A DNA stretch of 64,000 bases from an uncultured Candidatus Melainabacteria bacterium (GCA_934757245.1 CAKVLH010000001.1:1-64000); one strand, 5' to 3'. Shown: positions 27,147-36,473, counted from the first letter of the stretch. The notes: a model not told the origin generated them from the letters alone. Numbers and translations: made by a program.

Positions 27147-28728
27147 AGAAGTTAAGATGGTTAAAGATGAAACCCCGAGCGTGCTGAAAGCTGCATGGCT
27201 TATCGCACTTGTAACTATTGCAAGTAAGTTTATGGGGTTTGTGCGAGATATGGTTGTTGCCAATTTTTATGGTGCAACACTTGTTTCAGACGCTTATTTT
27301 TACGCATTACAAATTCCATCATTAGCAATAATTATTTTAGGCGGAGTTGGCGGGCCGTTTCATAGTGCTGCGGTTGCAGTATTTTCAAAACTGATTCCTG
27401 ATTTCGATTCCAAGCCTGATGAGTTTGTAAATAAATTGTATAACACGTTTTTAACTGTTTCATTCTTATTTTTCGCAATTTGTTCAATTTTAGGCTTCTT
27501 TTTTGCTGATAAAATAATGGGTATAATTATTTCGGCAGGTTCTCCGGAATTAGTCGCTTTAGCATCTGCTCATTTTAAAATCATGTCTCCAATTATTTTA
27601 ATTGGTGGAATTATTGGAATTTACTACGGACTTTTGATTTGCCACAAGCAATACATTTTGCCGAATTTGTCGCCTATGATTTTGAGCCTTGTAGTTATTG
27701 GCGTAATTTCTGTTGTTCATAACGATAAATCCGGCATGGCATTGGCTTTTGCAACAACGTTGGGTGCTGTATGTCAATTATTAGTTCAGTTTCCTAAATT
27801 AAGACAAATAGGATACAGAATTAAACCGAATTTAAACATCAAAAACAATCCGCAATTCAAAAATATCTGCGAACTTCTTTTCCCTGCAATTTTGAGTTCA
27901 ACAATAGGACAAATAAGTATTTATATTGATATGTTTTTTGCATCAACTCTAGTTGAAGGAGCGTGGACTTCTGTTGTATTTGCAAACAGAATATTCCAAT
28001 TCCCTGTTGGGATTTTGGTAACTGCATTTTTAGTACCGCTATTCCCGATTTTTTCAAGGCTTGCAGGTGAAGGCGATTTAGAATCTGTAAAAAAATACTT
28101 CAATAAAGGCGTTGGCGTTTTGTTTTTTGCAGCTATGCCAATGATAATTCTAATTTTACTTTTAGCAAAAGACGGTATTTCTCTAATTTTTGAGCGTGGC
28201 GCATTTAACGCGAATGCCGTTTATATGGTTTCAGAAGCATTATGCTTCTTGTCATTCTCAATATTACCTTATGTGTTTAGGGATTCTATAACAAGAGTTT
28301 ATTACGCATTTAACGATTCAAAAACACCATTCATTATTGCGATTTCATCAATCGGTTTGAAAGCAGTTTTAAATTGGTTGTTAATTTTGAAATTTAATAT
28401 GGGAATTGCCGGCATTACACTTTCAACTTCCTTTATAACGTTGTTTAACGCAACTTTCTTAGGATTATTTATTTATAAAAAAGTTCGACTTGATTATAAA
28501 ACATTGTTTATTAATTTTGCAAAAATGGCATTAGCTGGAGTTATAACATTTGTTGCATGTTATATTTTATGCGTTGCTTATGATAAAATTCAACTTCCTA
28601 AATACATATTTGAGTTCTCAAAAATAGTAGTTGTAATGATTGCATGTTTAGGACTTTATACCTGCTTAAACCTTTTATTAAAAATGGATTATGCAAAAGA
28701 GTTGGCTAACAGAGTTTTGAAAAAATAA
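27136..28728 (+). CDS. murJ: Lipid II flippase MurJ
   Basis: MOP-superfamily transporter that flips lipid II across the inner membrane for peptidoglycan synthesis. The N-terminal ASKFMGFVRDMVVANFYGA...SDAYFYALQIPSL is the MurJ/MviN signature; about 13-14 hydrophobic helices follow over 530 residues. I use the ATG at 27136; an in-frame TTG at 27127 and an ATG at 27157 are alternatives. It overlaps the SpoIID gene and ends the cysS operon. Confidence 0.94.
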   Translation: MEHKEVKMVKDETPSVLKAAWLIALVTIASKFMGFVRDMVVANFYGATLVSDAYFYALQIPSLAIIILGGVGGPFHSAAVAVFSKLIPDFDSKPDEFVNKLYNTFLTVSFLFFAICSILGFFFADKIMGIIISAGSPELVALASAHFKIMSPIILIGGIIGIYYGLLICHKQYILPNLSPMILSLVVIGVISVVHNDKSGMALAFATTLGAVCQLLVQFPKLRQIGYRIKPNLNIKNNPQFKNICELLFPAILSSTIGQISIYIDMFFASTLVEGAWTSVVFANRIFQFPVGILVTAFLVPLFPIFSRLAGEGDLESVKKYFNKGVGVLFFAAMPMIILILLLAKDGISLIFERGAFNANAVYMVSEALCFLSFSILPYVFRDSITRVYYAFNDSKTPFIIAISSIGLKAVLNWLLILKFNMGIAGITLSTSFITLFNATFLGLFIYKKVRLDYKTLFINFAKMALAGVITFVACYILCVAYDKIQLPKYIFEFSKIVVVMIACLGLYTCLNLLLKMDYAKELANRVLKK

Positions 28729-28794
28729 ATGTATCAATAGCCTGGATTTAAATTTAGTGTTACAGTTGCCTCTTGAACTCACCCAAAATTCAAA

Positions 28795-28854
28795 TGTAAA
28801 TTTTTGTAACAATTTTGTCTAAAAATTAAAGTTTTTGAGTAATTGTGCCGATAT
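28795..28854 (+). promoter_or_regulatory. Sigma-28-like promoter with tandem TGTAA boxes (gene at 28897)
   Basis: TAAAGTTT at 28827-28834, a 12-bp spacer, and GCCGATAT at 28847-28854. TGTAA boxes at 28795 and 28805 are 10 bp apart and 22 bp upstream of the -35. The leader shares ACAAGGGAAAACTATA with the paralogue at 44440. Confidence 0.82.
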
Positions 28855-28896
28855 AAATAATGAACAAGGGAAAACTATAAAGGAAAGCGGTACATT

Positions 28897-30342
28897 ATGG
28901 GAATGGCAGCATCACAAGTTAGACTTTTGCAGCTTACCGACCGAAAAAATACTATCGGACGGGAGCTAGAGCACTTGTCTTTGCAAAAAACATCGCTTTC
29001 TAGGGATATGCAAAGAGTTTCAAAAAATTATCAAGATGCTCTTAATACAAAAACTTTAAAATGGTCTAACAATTCCGGTGTAACTTATGTTGATTTAAGT
29101 TATGCAAACTTAATGCGTCCAAGTTCTGCAAATGGCAATAAACCATATTTGATAACAAATGCAAACAGCCAAGTTGTCGTAGACTCTAAATACGAAAAAT
29201 ATGCTGAAATGATTTCTCCAAATGGAGCAGCCGGCGGTGATTATCAATCAAATCGAGTTGCAATTCTTGCGGCTTTAACTGGAATTTCATCTGATGCATT
29301 AACAAATTCTGTTGTAACAAGCGATGCTCTAGATGAAGCAACACAAAAGGTTAATGATTTACAAGATAAAGTTTGTGAAAAGAAGCAAAATGAACCGACA
29401 TCTAATGATTCTATTCAAAAATTCTGGTCTCATGCTGGCACTGTTAGCGCAAATGATATCGCTAAATTATATTCTCAAAAGGGTACTATTTCACTAGGTA
29501 GTTCTTCTACGGCTTCACAAAATCTTCAAAGCTTGATTAATGGTATCCAAAATAATATGAAAAACTATTTATCAGATGAAGATTATGAAAAATTCCAAAG
29601 TGCTTGTAAAGCATATCAAGATGATACAACAGGTGCTCTAACATCTGAAAATATGGATTTTAGTAGCAAACCTTATGGACTTTCTAAAGATAAGGATAAT
29701 TTTAGTGTTGATGTAAGTACAATGCTAGATTCAATTATTGGTGCTTATAAAGGTTCTACTAAAACTAGCGATACTGGAATTACTCTATATACTACAAGAG
29801 ATAAAACAAGCTCAACATGGCAAACTTGGAATACAGAACACCAAGCTCTTGTAAAAGAACTTGAAACTGCCCAAGCTGAACAGAAGGCTGCAACAAATAC
29901 GAAGAACCAAGTTTTAACATCTTCACAAGAAAGTGAAATTGCTTTTTACGATCAATTGTTTACTGCAATTGCCGAAAACGGTTGGGAATGTAACGATAGC
30001 GTTGAAGACAATGATTATTTAAACCAAATGTTGCAAAACAATCAATATTATATTACAACAATGAAGTCTACAGAAAATGACGATGGTAAGAAAAGTTTTG
30101 AGTATGATTCAGCTGCTGCTTCAAACGTTGATAATATTTTCACAGTAAATGATTCAAATGTTCAAAATGAAGCAATGGTTCAATATGAATATGAAAAAAG
30201 CATTATCAATGAAAAAGAATCAAGAGTAGATCAACGAATGAAAAACCTAGAAACTGAACAATCTGCTATCAACGAAATGATTAAAGGTGTTGAAAAAGTG
30301 AAAAGTGATAACAGTGAACGAACTATGAGTATATTTGCATAA
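28897..30342 (+). CDS. Filament-like orphan protein (paralogue of 44440), 481 aa
   Basis: Not a family I can name. It shares both ends with the 389-residue product at 44440: the N-terminus MGMAASQ-x-RLL-x-LT-x-R then a helical, coiled-coil region up to about residue 50, and the C-terminus KNLETEQSAI...KVKSDNSERTMSIFA. Between them is a long polar, Ser/Thr/Asn-rich region that differs. No signal peptide or membrane helix. Conserved helical termini with a variable core, no signal peptide and a sigma-28-like promoter recall flagellins, hook-associated proteins and other type III-exported axial proteins. That role is inference; the FlgE/FlgK-type N-terminal motif is not there. An AAAGGAAAG SD precedes the ATG. 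Its stop is 2 bases from a convergent permease gene. Confidence 0.75.
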   Translation: MGMAASQVRLLQLTDRKNTIGRELEHLSLQKTSLSRDMQRVSKNYQDALNTKTLKWSNNSGVTYVDLSYANLMRPSSANGNKPYLITNANSQVVVDSKYEKYAEMISPNGAAGGDYQSNRVAILAALTGISSDALTNSVVTSDALDEATQKVNDLQDKVCEKKQNEPTSNDSIQKFWSHAGTVSANDIAKLYSQKGTISLGSSSTASQNLQSLINGIQNNMKNYLSDEDYEKFQSACKAYQDDTTGALTSENMDFSSKPYGLSKDKDNFSVDVSTMLDSIIGAYKGSTKTSDTGITLYTTRDKTSSTWQTWNTEHQALVKELETAQAEQKAATNTKNQVLTSSQESEIAFYDQLFTAIAENGWECNDSVEDNDYLNQMLQNNQYYITTMKSTENDDGKKSFEYDSAAASNVDNIFTVNDSNVQNEAMVQYEYEKSIINEKESRVDQRMKNLETEQSAINEMIKGVEKVKSDNSERTMSIFA

Positions 30343-30344
30343 AA

Positions 30345-31472
30345 CTAGCAAATAGTGAAAACTTTTCTGTAATATAATCCTACGCCAATAATTGATAAAA
30401 TAATATTTGGCATAAATGCGGCCAATATTGGTGCTAAAGAACCGGCTTCACCAAAAGAAATAGACAAAGCTCTAATTAGATAGTATGCAAAAATAATCAA
30501 TATACTAAATAAGAAGCCTCTGTTATATCTTACACGAGGTGGCGTAATTGCGAGTGGCACACCAATTAGAACTAAAACAATTGTTGTTAACGGTAATGCT
30601 ATCTTATCAAATAAACTTATTTTTAAGATGTGTTTATCCGGAATGTCAGGTTTAGCTAAGTATTGGCAAAGCTGAACGAAGTTATGTTCGTTAGCCAAAT
30701 TTCTGTTCATTTCTTTTGTTAAATCCATGCCAAATTTGATTGTAGAATCATCAAAAAGAGTTGTATCCAAAGTTTTGCCACTATTTGTAACGGTGTAAAT
30801 AGCGCCTTTTTGAAATTCCCAACCTTCCGGTGTTGTTGCACCTTGTCTGGCTTGAAGAATTTGGATGGTACCATCTTTTGAGGCATCCAGCACTGTAATA
30901 TTATGCAACTGTTTATCTGTGCAATCCCCAACATAAAATAATCTTTTTAATAATCCGCCTTCTTTAACTTCTTTGAACGTGAAGTTGTGTTTACCTTCCG
31001 GAATATTCTTTTTGCTAAATGCATAAAGAGCTAGGTCGGTAGACTGCTTTGTCATAACAGGGACAACTGTTTCGTTTAAAACAAAACTTACGCAAGCCAT
31101 TACGATTGCAAATATGAAGATTGGTTTTGCAATACGGTTTAAGCCAATACCACAAGCACGCATAACAGTAATTTCAGAACTCAAGCTTAACCCGTTTAAA
31201 GTCATAACGGTGGCAAGCAAAACCCCCATAGGAATCGTCATTACAAAAACTGCAGGTAAGTGTAAAATAATTATCAGAAATGCAATTCTAAACGGAATCC
31301 CATACATTGAAATTTGTTTAATTAAGGTTATAAAAGTATCTGATGCAAAAATAATTGATGTAAAAACCAATACACCCATTATAAACATCTCAATAACTTG
31401 CTTTAAGATGTATCTATCAAGCAATTTCATATTTTTTAATTTATAAATTAAATTTTTAAAAAAATCTTTCAT
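30345..31472 (-). CDS. LptF/LptG-family permease
   Basis: Inner-membrane permease of the lipopolysaccharide export ABC system (YjgP/YjgQ family). The segment MKLLDRYILKQVIEMFIMGV matches the family N-terminus, with six predicted membrane helices in two groups (first three about 20-130, last three about 290-365) and a periplasmic beta-jellyroll domain between. The ALPLTTIVLVLIGVPLAI-like turn near residue 310 is characteristic. Both LptF and LptG look alike, so I give no symbol. I kept the ATG at 31472; Met15 at 31430 is the alternative. LPS transport indicates a diderm cell envelope. Confidence 0.85.
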   Translation of the reverse strand: MKDFFKNLIYKLKNMKLLDRYILKQVIEMFIMGVLVFTSIIFASDTFITLIKQISMYGIPFRIAFLIIILHLPAVFVMTIPMGVLLATVMTLNGLSLSSEITVMRACGIGLNRIAKPIFIFAIVMACVSFVLNETVVPVMTKQSTDLALYAFSKKNIPEGKHNFTFKEVKEGGLLKRLFYVGDCTDKQLHNITVLDASKDGTIQILQARQGATTPEGWEFQKGAIYTVTNSGKTLDTTLFDDSTIKFGMDLTKEMNRNLANEHNFVQLCQYLAKPDIPDKHILKISLFDKIALPLTTIVLVLIGVPLAITPPRVRYNRGFLFSILIIFAYYLIRALSISFGEAGSLAPILAAFMPNIILSIIGVGLYYRKVFTIC

Positions 31473-31489
31473 AAGCTCAAATTTAATTG

Positions 31490-31537
31490 TAGCAAAAAAA
31501 AAGAAGAAAATAAAATATTTTATTTTCTTCCTTTTTT
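31490..31537 (-). terminator. Terminator of the TPR gene, 14-bp perfect palindrome
   Basis: GAAGAAAATAAAAT and its exact reverse complement abut without a loop (31503-31530); on the minus strand a long T-tract follows. It separates the TPR gene from the permease gene. Confidence 0.8.
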
Positions 31538-32568
31538 TAATTTAAAATCAATCTTGAATTTAGATGTTTTAACTGTTTTCGCATTTCATCGGCTTTATCA
31601 TTCAAATTTTCTCTGCGATAAATCTCCATTGCGATTTTATAATTTTCTTCCGCATCTGTTTTGTATTCAGGATTATCATATCCGGACATCAATTGAAGAG
31701 TTTGGGCAAGCAGTACGTAAGCTTCCGGTTTATCAGGATTTATCTCTATTGCATGTTCAAAACATTCTTTTGAATCAATAATATGCCCTTCTATATGGTT
31801 TTTGTATCCTTCTAAAATTGAAAACGGATACGCAAATAAATTTTGTTTATCAAAAATCTTTAACTCAAGTAAAAAACAAATTTCCATTAAGTCTTTTTCT
31901 TTGTACATATCTGCAAATCTAAAATGCGAAATAAAGTATTTTGGAAATACTGAATCAATATTTTTCAAAATTTCATTTTGCTTATCAACTTGGTTTGCCA
32001 TTCCATAAATAGTTGCTTCTTTTAATAACTTAATCGGGTTATTTTTATCTATCAAATCAATAAGTTCAAGCAATTTTAATGCTTTTGAAAGTTCGTCATT
32101 TGCCAAGGTTTGTGCAACTTCTTTAAACAAAAATTGAATAGTTTTATATTTGTTAAACTCAAAAATATCCATTATAAAATGTTTTGCAACGTCAATTTCA
32201 CCGGAATAAACAAAAGAAAGAAACTTAATTCGTTTTACGTCAAAATTTGATTCATCCCAAGTTAAAATTTTGTCAGCATCTTTTATTGCTTCATAAAAAT
32301 TTGCGATTTCAAAATTCAACATCAAGCGTTCGTAATATGCTTCTTCTTTTTTTGCACAATGAGTAATTACGTACGTGAAATCCGAATATGCGTCATCCAA
32401 CATTAACAATTTATGACAAAGTCTACCGCGTTTCAAAAAAGTTTCAGAAGGTTTATATTCTTGTCTTATCAAATAATTAAGCTTTTCTAACGCCAAATCA
32501 AAATTATTTTCAGCGATACATTTATCTATAGATTTTAAACATACTAAACACTTAATATTATCAAGCAT
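31537..32568 (-). CDS. TPR-repeat protein, 343 aa
   Basis: Cytoplasmic helical-repeat protein without signal peptide. Tetratricopeptide-like units are visible at the N-terminus (NNFDLALEKLNYLIRQ; LMLDDAYSDFTYVI; NFYEAIKDADKIL) and near the C-terminus (DSKECFEHAIEINPDKPEAYVLLAQTL). Two cysteines in IKCLVCLKSI near the N-terminus could bind a metal but lack partners. I chose the ATG at 32568 as it has AGGG upstream and because a good promoter overlaps the codons of the longer GTG-started frame. Binding partner unknown. It lies just downstream of dnaA on the same strand but has its own promoter. Confidence 0.75.
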   Translation of the reverse strand: MLDNIKCLVCLKSIDKCIAENNFDLALEKLNYLIRQEYKPSETFLKRGRLCHKLLMLDDAYSDFTYVITHCAKKEEAYYERLMLNFEIANFYEAIKDADKILTWDESNFDVKRIKFLSFVYSGEIDVAKHFIMDIFEFNKYKTIQFLFKEVAQTLANDELSKALKLLELIDLIDKNNPIKLLKEATIYGMANQVDKQNEILKNIDSVFPKYFISHFRFADMYKEKDLMEICFLLELKIFDKQNLFAYPFSILEGYKNHIEGHIIDSKECFEHAIEINPDKPEAYVLLAQTLQLMSGYDNPEYKTDAEENYKIAMEIYRRENLNDKADEMRKQLKHLNSRLILN

Positions 32569-32586
32569 AATTGAATCCCTAATTTC

Positions 32587-32615
32587 ATTATGATTTAAAT
32601 GTATCACAATGTCGA
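32587..32615 (-). promoter_or_regulatory. Promoter of the TPR gene
   Basis: On the minus strand, TCGACA, a 17-bp spacer and CATAAT, each hexamer one mismatch from consensus. The predicted start is about 12 bases before the ATG at 32568. Confidence 0.6.
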
Positions 32616-32638
32616 AATATTGGCGAGTGCCTAGCAGA

Positions 32639-34021
32639 CTAAACTACTTTTAATGCTTGCTTAATCTCCCTTATGGCAGTTGCAATTTCCGGATTAGCCT
32701 TTTCTTTTCTAATCTTTTCATAAGCATACATAATAGTAGTATGTTTTTTATTATAATATTCTGCAATATTTTCGAAACTTTGGTTAGTGATTTCTCGACA
32801 TAAGAAAATAGACATGTGTCTTGCAATAGCAACGTTTTGACCTCTTGCAGAACCCTTTATATCTTTTAATTCTACACCATAATAGTTCGCGGTTACTTCT
32901 GCTATTTTTTCAAAATCAATGTTTTCATCATCATCTTTGCATTTCAAAACTTCTTTAGCTAAATCTAATGTTAAAGGCTCTCCTGAAATTTCAGAATAAG
33001 CACAGACCTTTGTAAATGCGCCTTCCAATTCTCTTACATTATTAGAAAAATGACGAGCAACATACAATAACGCTTTTTCGTCGCATTGAACATCATTATC
33101 ACGCGCAATTTTTCTGATAATTTCAAGTCTTGTCTCCAAATCTGGCGGAGTGAGCTCAATCATTAATCCCATTTCAAATCTTGAGCAAAGTGCAGCTGTA
33201 AGTTTTGGAATTTCTTTTGGAACTCTATCTGAAGTAATTACTATTTGTTTTCCTTTGTTATAAAGGCTATCAAATGTGTATTGCAAATTTTCCATTGACT
33301 TCATTTTTGATTCAATAAACTGAATATCATCAATCAAAATAATATCAATATTCGTATATTTTCTATTGAATTTGGTCATGCTTTCAACATTACCGTTCAT
33401 TTTACGGCTGTGCGCGATATAGTCATTAACATAATCGTCAGTTTTTGTATATTTAACTCTTAATTTTGGATTATTAAATATTGTGTAATGCCCAATTGCT
33501 TGCATCAAATGAGTTTTACCTAAACCGGAATTCCCGTAAATAAATAGCGGATTATATTTTGTTGCAGGATGTTCTGCAACAGCTTTTGCAGCTGCGTATG
33601 CAAATTTACTGTTATCACCTATAACAAAATTTTCGAATTTATATTTAAGATTGAGATTTGAAGAAGATTGCATGTTGCTTAAATTTTCCATTGCAACTTC
33701 TTTAAGATTTTTTTCACTAATCTTTTTTTGAATTTTTTCTGTTTCTTTTTTTAGAGTTTTAGCTGCATTTTCATCATAAATTATAACAAAACGCGCATTT
33801 TGTTCGCCGGATACTTTTTGTAAAGCAGAATTCATCTGCTCATAATGATTGCGCCTCAACAAATCGCGTCCCATCATTTGACCGGTAACAACAGTTAAAA
33901 CGCCTTTATCAAAACCTGACACTTCAAGTGGATAAATCCAAGGATGAGCATTTTCGGGTAATGTACTAATTAATTCTTCTTTGACTTGCTCCCAAAAACG
34001 TTTTAATTCTATATTTTCCAT
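32639..34021 (-). CDS. dnaA: Chromosomal replication initiator DnaA
   Basis: AAA+ initiator that binds DnaA boxes and melts the origin. Domain I (about 1-85) is the DnaB/oligomerisation domain; Walker A GNSGLGKT is at residues 163-170, Walker B IDIILIDDIQF follows, and domain IV ends with the DnaA signature SFENIAEYYNKKHTTIMYAYEKI. Length 460 is normal. No cluster of DnaA boxes lies beside the gene and neither dnaN nor recF is adjacent, so the origin is probably elsewhere. A tRNA-Cys gene is directly upstream on the same strand. Confidence 0.97.
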   Translation of the reverse strand: MENIELKRFWEQVKEELISTLPENAHPWIYPLEVSGFDKGVLTVVTGQMMGRDLLRRNHYEQMNSALQKVSGEQNARFVIIYDENAAKTLKKETEKIQKKISEKNLKEVAMENLSNMQSSSNLNLKYKFENFVIGDNSKFAYAAAKAVAEHPATKYNPLFIYGNSGLGKTHLMQAIGHYTIFNNPKLRVKYTKTDDYVNDYIAHSRKMNGNVESMTKFNRKYTNIDIILIDDIQFIESKMKSMENLQYTFDSLYNKGKQIVITSDRVPKEIPKLTAALCSRFEMGLMIELTPPDLETRLEIIRKIARDNDVQCDEKALLYVARHFSNNVRELEGAFTKVCAYSEISGEPLTLDLAKEVLKCKDDDENIDFEKIAEVTANYYGVELKDIKGSARGQNVAIARHMSIFLCREITNQSFENIAEYYNKKHTTIMYAYEKIRKEKANPEIATAIREIKQALKVV

Positions 34022-34051
34022 ACAACTCTATATTGATTTGTTAAATAAAAA

Positions 34052-34122
34052 AGGCGACACCCAGATTCGAACTGGGGGTAAAAGCTTTGCAGGCTTCTGC
34101 CTTACCACTTGGCCATGTCGCC
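34052..34122 (-). tRNA. tRNA-Cys (GCA)
   Basis: The minus strand folds as a cloverleaf of 71 bases: acceptor GGCGACA / TGTCGCC, D arm GCCAAGTGGTAAGGC, anticodon arm GAAGC-CTGCAAA-GCTTT with anticodon GCA, and T arm CCCAG-TTCGAAT-CTGGG. The discriminator base is U, the Cys identity base. CCA is not encoded. Confidence 0.95.
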
Positions 34123-34164
34123 GTATGTATATAATATTATAAACAAATCCGATTTGCAAGCATT

Positions 34165-35805
34165 TTATATATATAAAGGAGTAGCACTCTTTTGAACAAT
34201 TTTTGGTCTGAATTGTGGAACTATAAATGAAAATGTATTTAACATGTTGCCGTCAGTTGAAGCGAAAATTTTGCCATTATGCATATCAATAATTTTTTTG
34301 CATAAATATAAACCAATACCATGTCCAACTGTACCAAATTTAGGATTGTTCTCTGAAGAACGCTCAAAAAGATTTCTGCATTCGCGACTTGATAAACTTA
34401 TACCTTTGCTAGTGATAGAAAGTTTTAAACTGTTGTTTTCATTTTCAATTTGAACTATAATTTTTTCGCCTCTATTAGAGTAGACAACGGCATTGCTAAG
34501 AAGATTTGTAACAACTTTTTTTATTTCTTCTTTATCAGCTTCAAGATTTGTATCTCCTTCTCCTGCCTGATAAACAAATGAAATATCTTTTTCTTTAGCT
34601 GTTTTAGCTATTTCTTCAAAACTTTGAATAACGATATCAACCAAGTCAAATTTTTCATAATAAAGTGAATTTTTACCGTTTTCAAATCTATAAGTATTAA
34701 GAACCATAGAAATCATAGTTAAAATATATTGACAAGAATCAGTAATGTTGCTTAGGATTTCTTTTTGGTCATTGTTAACCATTCCAAAAGTTCCTTTTTG
34801 TAGAAGTTCTAATCCTCGAAGTTGCGCAATTGTAGGAACTTTTAAATCATGAATCAGAGTTTCCATAAAGTATTCTTTTTGGCGCTCAATTTCTTTTTCT
34901 GCCTCAATATTTTCATACATGACAACTAAGTATTCAACGTTACCATCATCATCAAGAATAGGTGCCTTACAAACTCTACCCCAGAATGTTTTGTTCGGAA
35001 AAGCAATCAATCTTTCTGTAATAATTGGCTTTTTGTTTTTGTAGATTTCGGCTTCTTCTTTTTTAACAAAATCCAAATATTCCTGTTGAAAAATGTCTGA
35101 AAGAACAAGTTGACGCATTTTTTCATCTTTTTGTAAATCTAAGATTTTTTCGAAAGAAGAACTACCAATAATAAATTTATCATTTTTATCTTTCATAAAT
35201 GCATCAATCGGAACATTTTCCAGTATGCATTTCATCTGCCTTTCTTTCTCTATAGCACGCTTGCTTGCATTATATTCTGCAGTAACATTTCTTGCAACAA
35301 GAAGTGTGCCATTCATTTTGTTACTTCCTGAAAAAGTTGGCGAAATCAAAATGTTATAATAATGAGGTTCATTTTCATATACTGTTCCGAAAAGTTTTAC
35401 TGTTTCTTGTGTTTTTAACACTTCTTTAAGTTTTTCTATCATAAGAGCACAAATCTCAGAGTTTTTAGGATTATCTTTAAATAAATATTTTAAATCCTTA
35501 CCTAAAATTTCTTCTCTTGTTTTGTTATGAACGTTACAAAGTATTTGGTTACAAGCAATGATATTTAAATTAGTATCTTGATATAATATAACGTCTGTTG
35601 ATGAATTTAATAGTGCTTCAAAAAATTTAAGTTTGTTACTTAATTTACTTTTTAAAACCATATTCAATTTAATGTGTTTTAATATAAAAATTGAAACTGA
35701 AATAATCAGAGTAATTAATGCCACAACATCGTTTGTTGTTTGAATAAGAACTATTAATGATATTACAAACACATTTAATATAATTAAATCTTTTAGAACA
35801 TTCAT
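34165..35805 (-). CDS. PAS-domain sensor histidine kinase with altered G1 box
   Basis: Membrane sensor kinase. Two N-terminal hydrophobic helices (about 5-22 and 27-45) form a hairpin with almost no periplasmic loop. Two PAS domains follow (about 55-170 and 190-300), then a HisKA domain with the phospho-acceptor in LIHDLKVPTIAQLRG, and an HATPase domain with N box KVVTNLLSNAVVYSNRG and G2 box VGHGIGLYLCKKII. The G1 box, normally D-x-G-x-G, reads SITSKGISLS: the nucleotide-binding Asp is absent. The kinase may be weakly active or act as a phosphatase or scaffold. No response regulator gene is adjacent. The 546-residue product is otherwise intact. Confidence 0.85.
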   Translation of the reverse strand: MNVLKDLIILNVFVISLIVLIQTTNDVVALITLIISVSIFILKHIKLNMVLKSKLSNKLKFFEALLNSSTDVILYQDTNLNIIACNQILCNVHNKTREEILGKDLKYLFKDNPKNSEICALMIEKLKEVLKTQETVKLFGTVYENEPHYYNILISPTFSGSNKMNGTLLVARNVTAEYNASKRAIEKERQMKCILENVPIDAFMKDKNDKFIIGSSSFEKILDLQKDEKMRQLVLSDIFQQEYLDFVKKEEAEIYKNKKPIITERLIAFPNKTFWGRVCKAPILDDDGNVEYLVVMYENIEAEKEIERQKEYFMETLIHDLKVPTIAQLRGLELLQKGTFGMVNNDQKEILSNITDSCQYILTMISMVLNTYRFENGKNSLYYEKFDLVDIVIQSFEEIAKTAKEKDISFVYQAGEGDTNLEADKEEIKKVVTNLLSNAVVYSNRGEKIIVQIENENNSLKLSITSKGISLSSRECRNLFERSSENNPKFGTVGHGIGLYLCKKIIDMHNGKIFASTDGNMLNTFSFIVPQFRPKIVQKSATPLYI

Positions 35806-35884
35806 CGCCAGATTTTCACTTCTATTTGGATTTTAACATTACCTATACTACATTAATACTTTCGTATAATAAATTACCTAACTG

Positions 35885-35925
35885 GGTAATTAGCGGTGCG
35901 ATTTTAAATCGCACCGCCTGGTAAT
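35885..35925. repeat. Strong hairpin flanked by short direct repeats
   Basis: GCGGTGCGATTT and AAATCGCACCGC form a perfect 12-bp stem with a one-base loop (35893-35917), flanked on both sides by TGG(G)TAATTA. There is no T-tract after it on the minus strand, so it is REP-like or an mRNA 3' stabiliser for the operon ending at 35925 rather than an ordinary terminator. Confidence 0.6.
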
Positions 35926-36473
35926 TATTTTATTAACATTTGTACTTCTTTAAAGTTTGGATGTTTTGCGCTTTTTAACCATTCAAACAATGCAATTTCT
36001 GTTGTTAAAATGTGCGCACCGTTATCTTTCATTCTGTTTATTCCTGCAGAATATTCTAGTTCTGAACGACTTCCGCAAGCATCTCTAATAACTGAAACTT
36101 CAAAACCTTCATTGATAAGCGCGTTTGTTGTTTGGCTTACGCAAATATGAGTTTCTATACCGAAAATCACAACTTGTTTTTTACCTGATTTTTTTAATGC
36201 ATCTAAAACTTCTTGATTTTCTAGTGCCGAAAACGCTGTTTTTTCAAAATATTGAGTATCTTCAGCTAATGTATTCTTAAGTCCTTCAACAGTCGCTCCC
36301 AAACCTTTTGGGTATTGTTCCGTTACAATTACAGGTATCCCTAAAATCTTAGCTGCTCCTGCTATAATTTCCGCTCTTTTTTCAAGAGATGCTTTATTAA
36401 ATACCGCATTCAAAAGTTTTTCTTGAACATCAATGATTAAAACTAAACTATCTTCAATATTAAGAATTGTCAT
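35925..36473 (-). CDS. Isochorismatase-family cysteine hydrolase
   Basis: Cytoplasmic hydrolase of the isochorismatase/nicotinamidase-like superfamily. The catalytic triad candidates are Asp15 (LVLIIDVQEKL), a Lys in the middle region (YPKGLG or ENTAFS-adjacent) and the Cys of FGIETHICVSQTT. Substrate is not predictable; the YcaC/YecD-type short form (182 residues) fits. I use the ATG at 36473, 7 bases after AAGGAG; a GTG one codon earlier is possible. The start overlaps the preceding gene, and it is the last gene of the ftsEX-containing operon. Confidence 0.85.
   Translation of the reverse strand: MTILNIEDSLVLIIDVQEKLLNAVFNKASLEKRAEIIAGAAKILGIPVIVTEQYPKGLGATVEGLKNTLAEDTQYFEKTAFSALENQEVLDALKKSGKKQVVIFGIETHICVSQTTNALINEGFEVSVIRDACGSRSELEYSAGINRMKDNGAHILTTEIALFEWLKSAKHPNFKEVQMLIK

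Noticed and set aside
32569..32607. GTG start of the TPR gene 13 codons upstream
   Set aside because: A near-consensus promoter overlaps these codons, and AGGG lies before the ATG at 32568.
34022..34164. Possible replication origin beside dnaA
   Set aside because: The gap holds a tRNA-Cys and no DnaA-box cluster; dnaN and recF are not adjacent.
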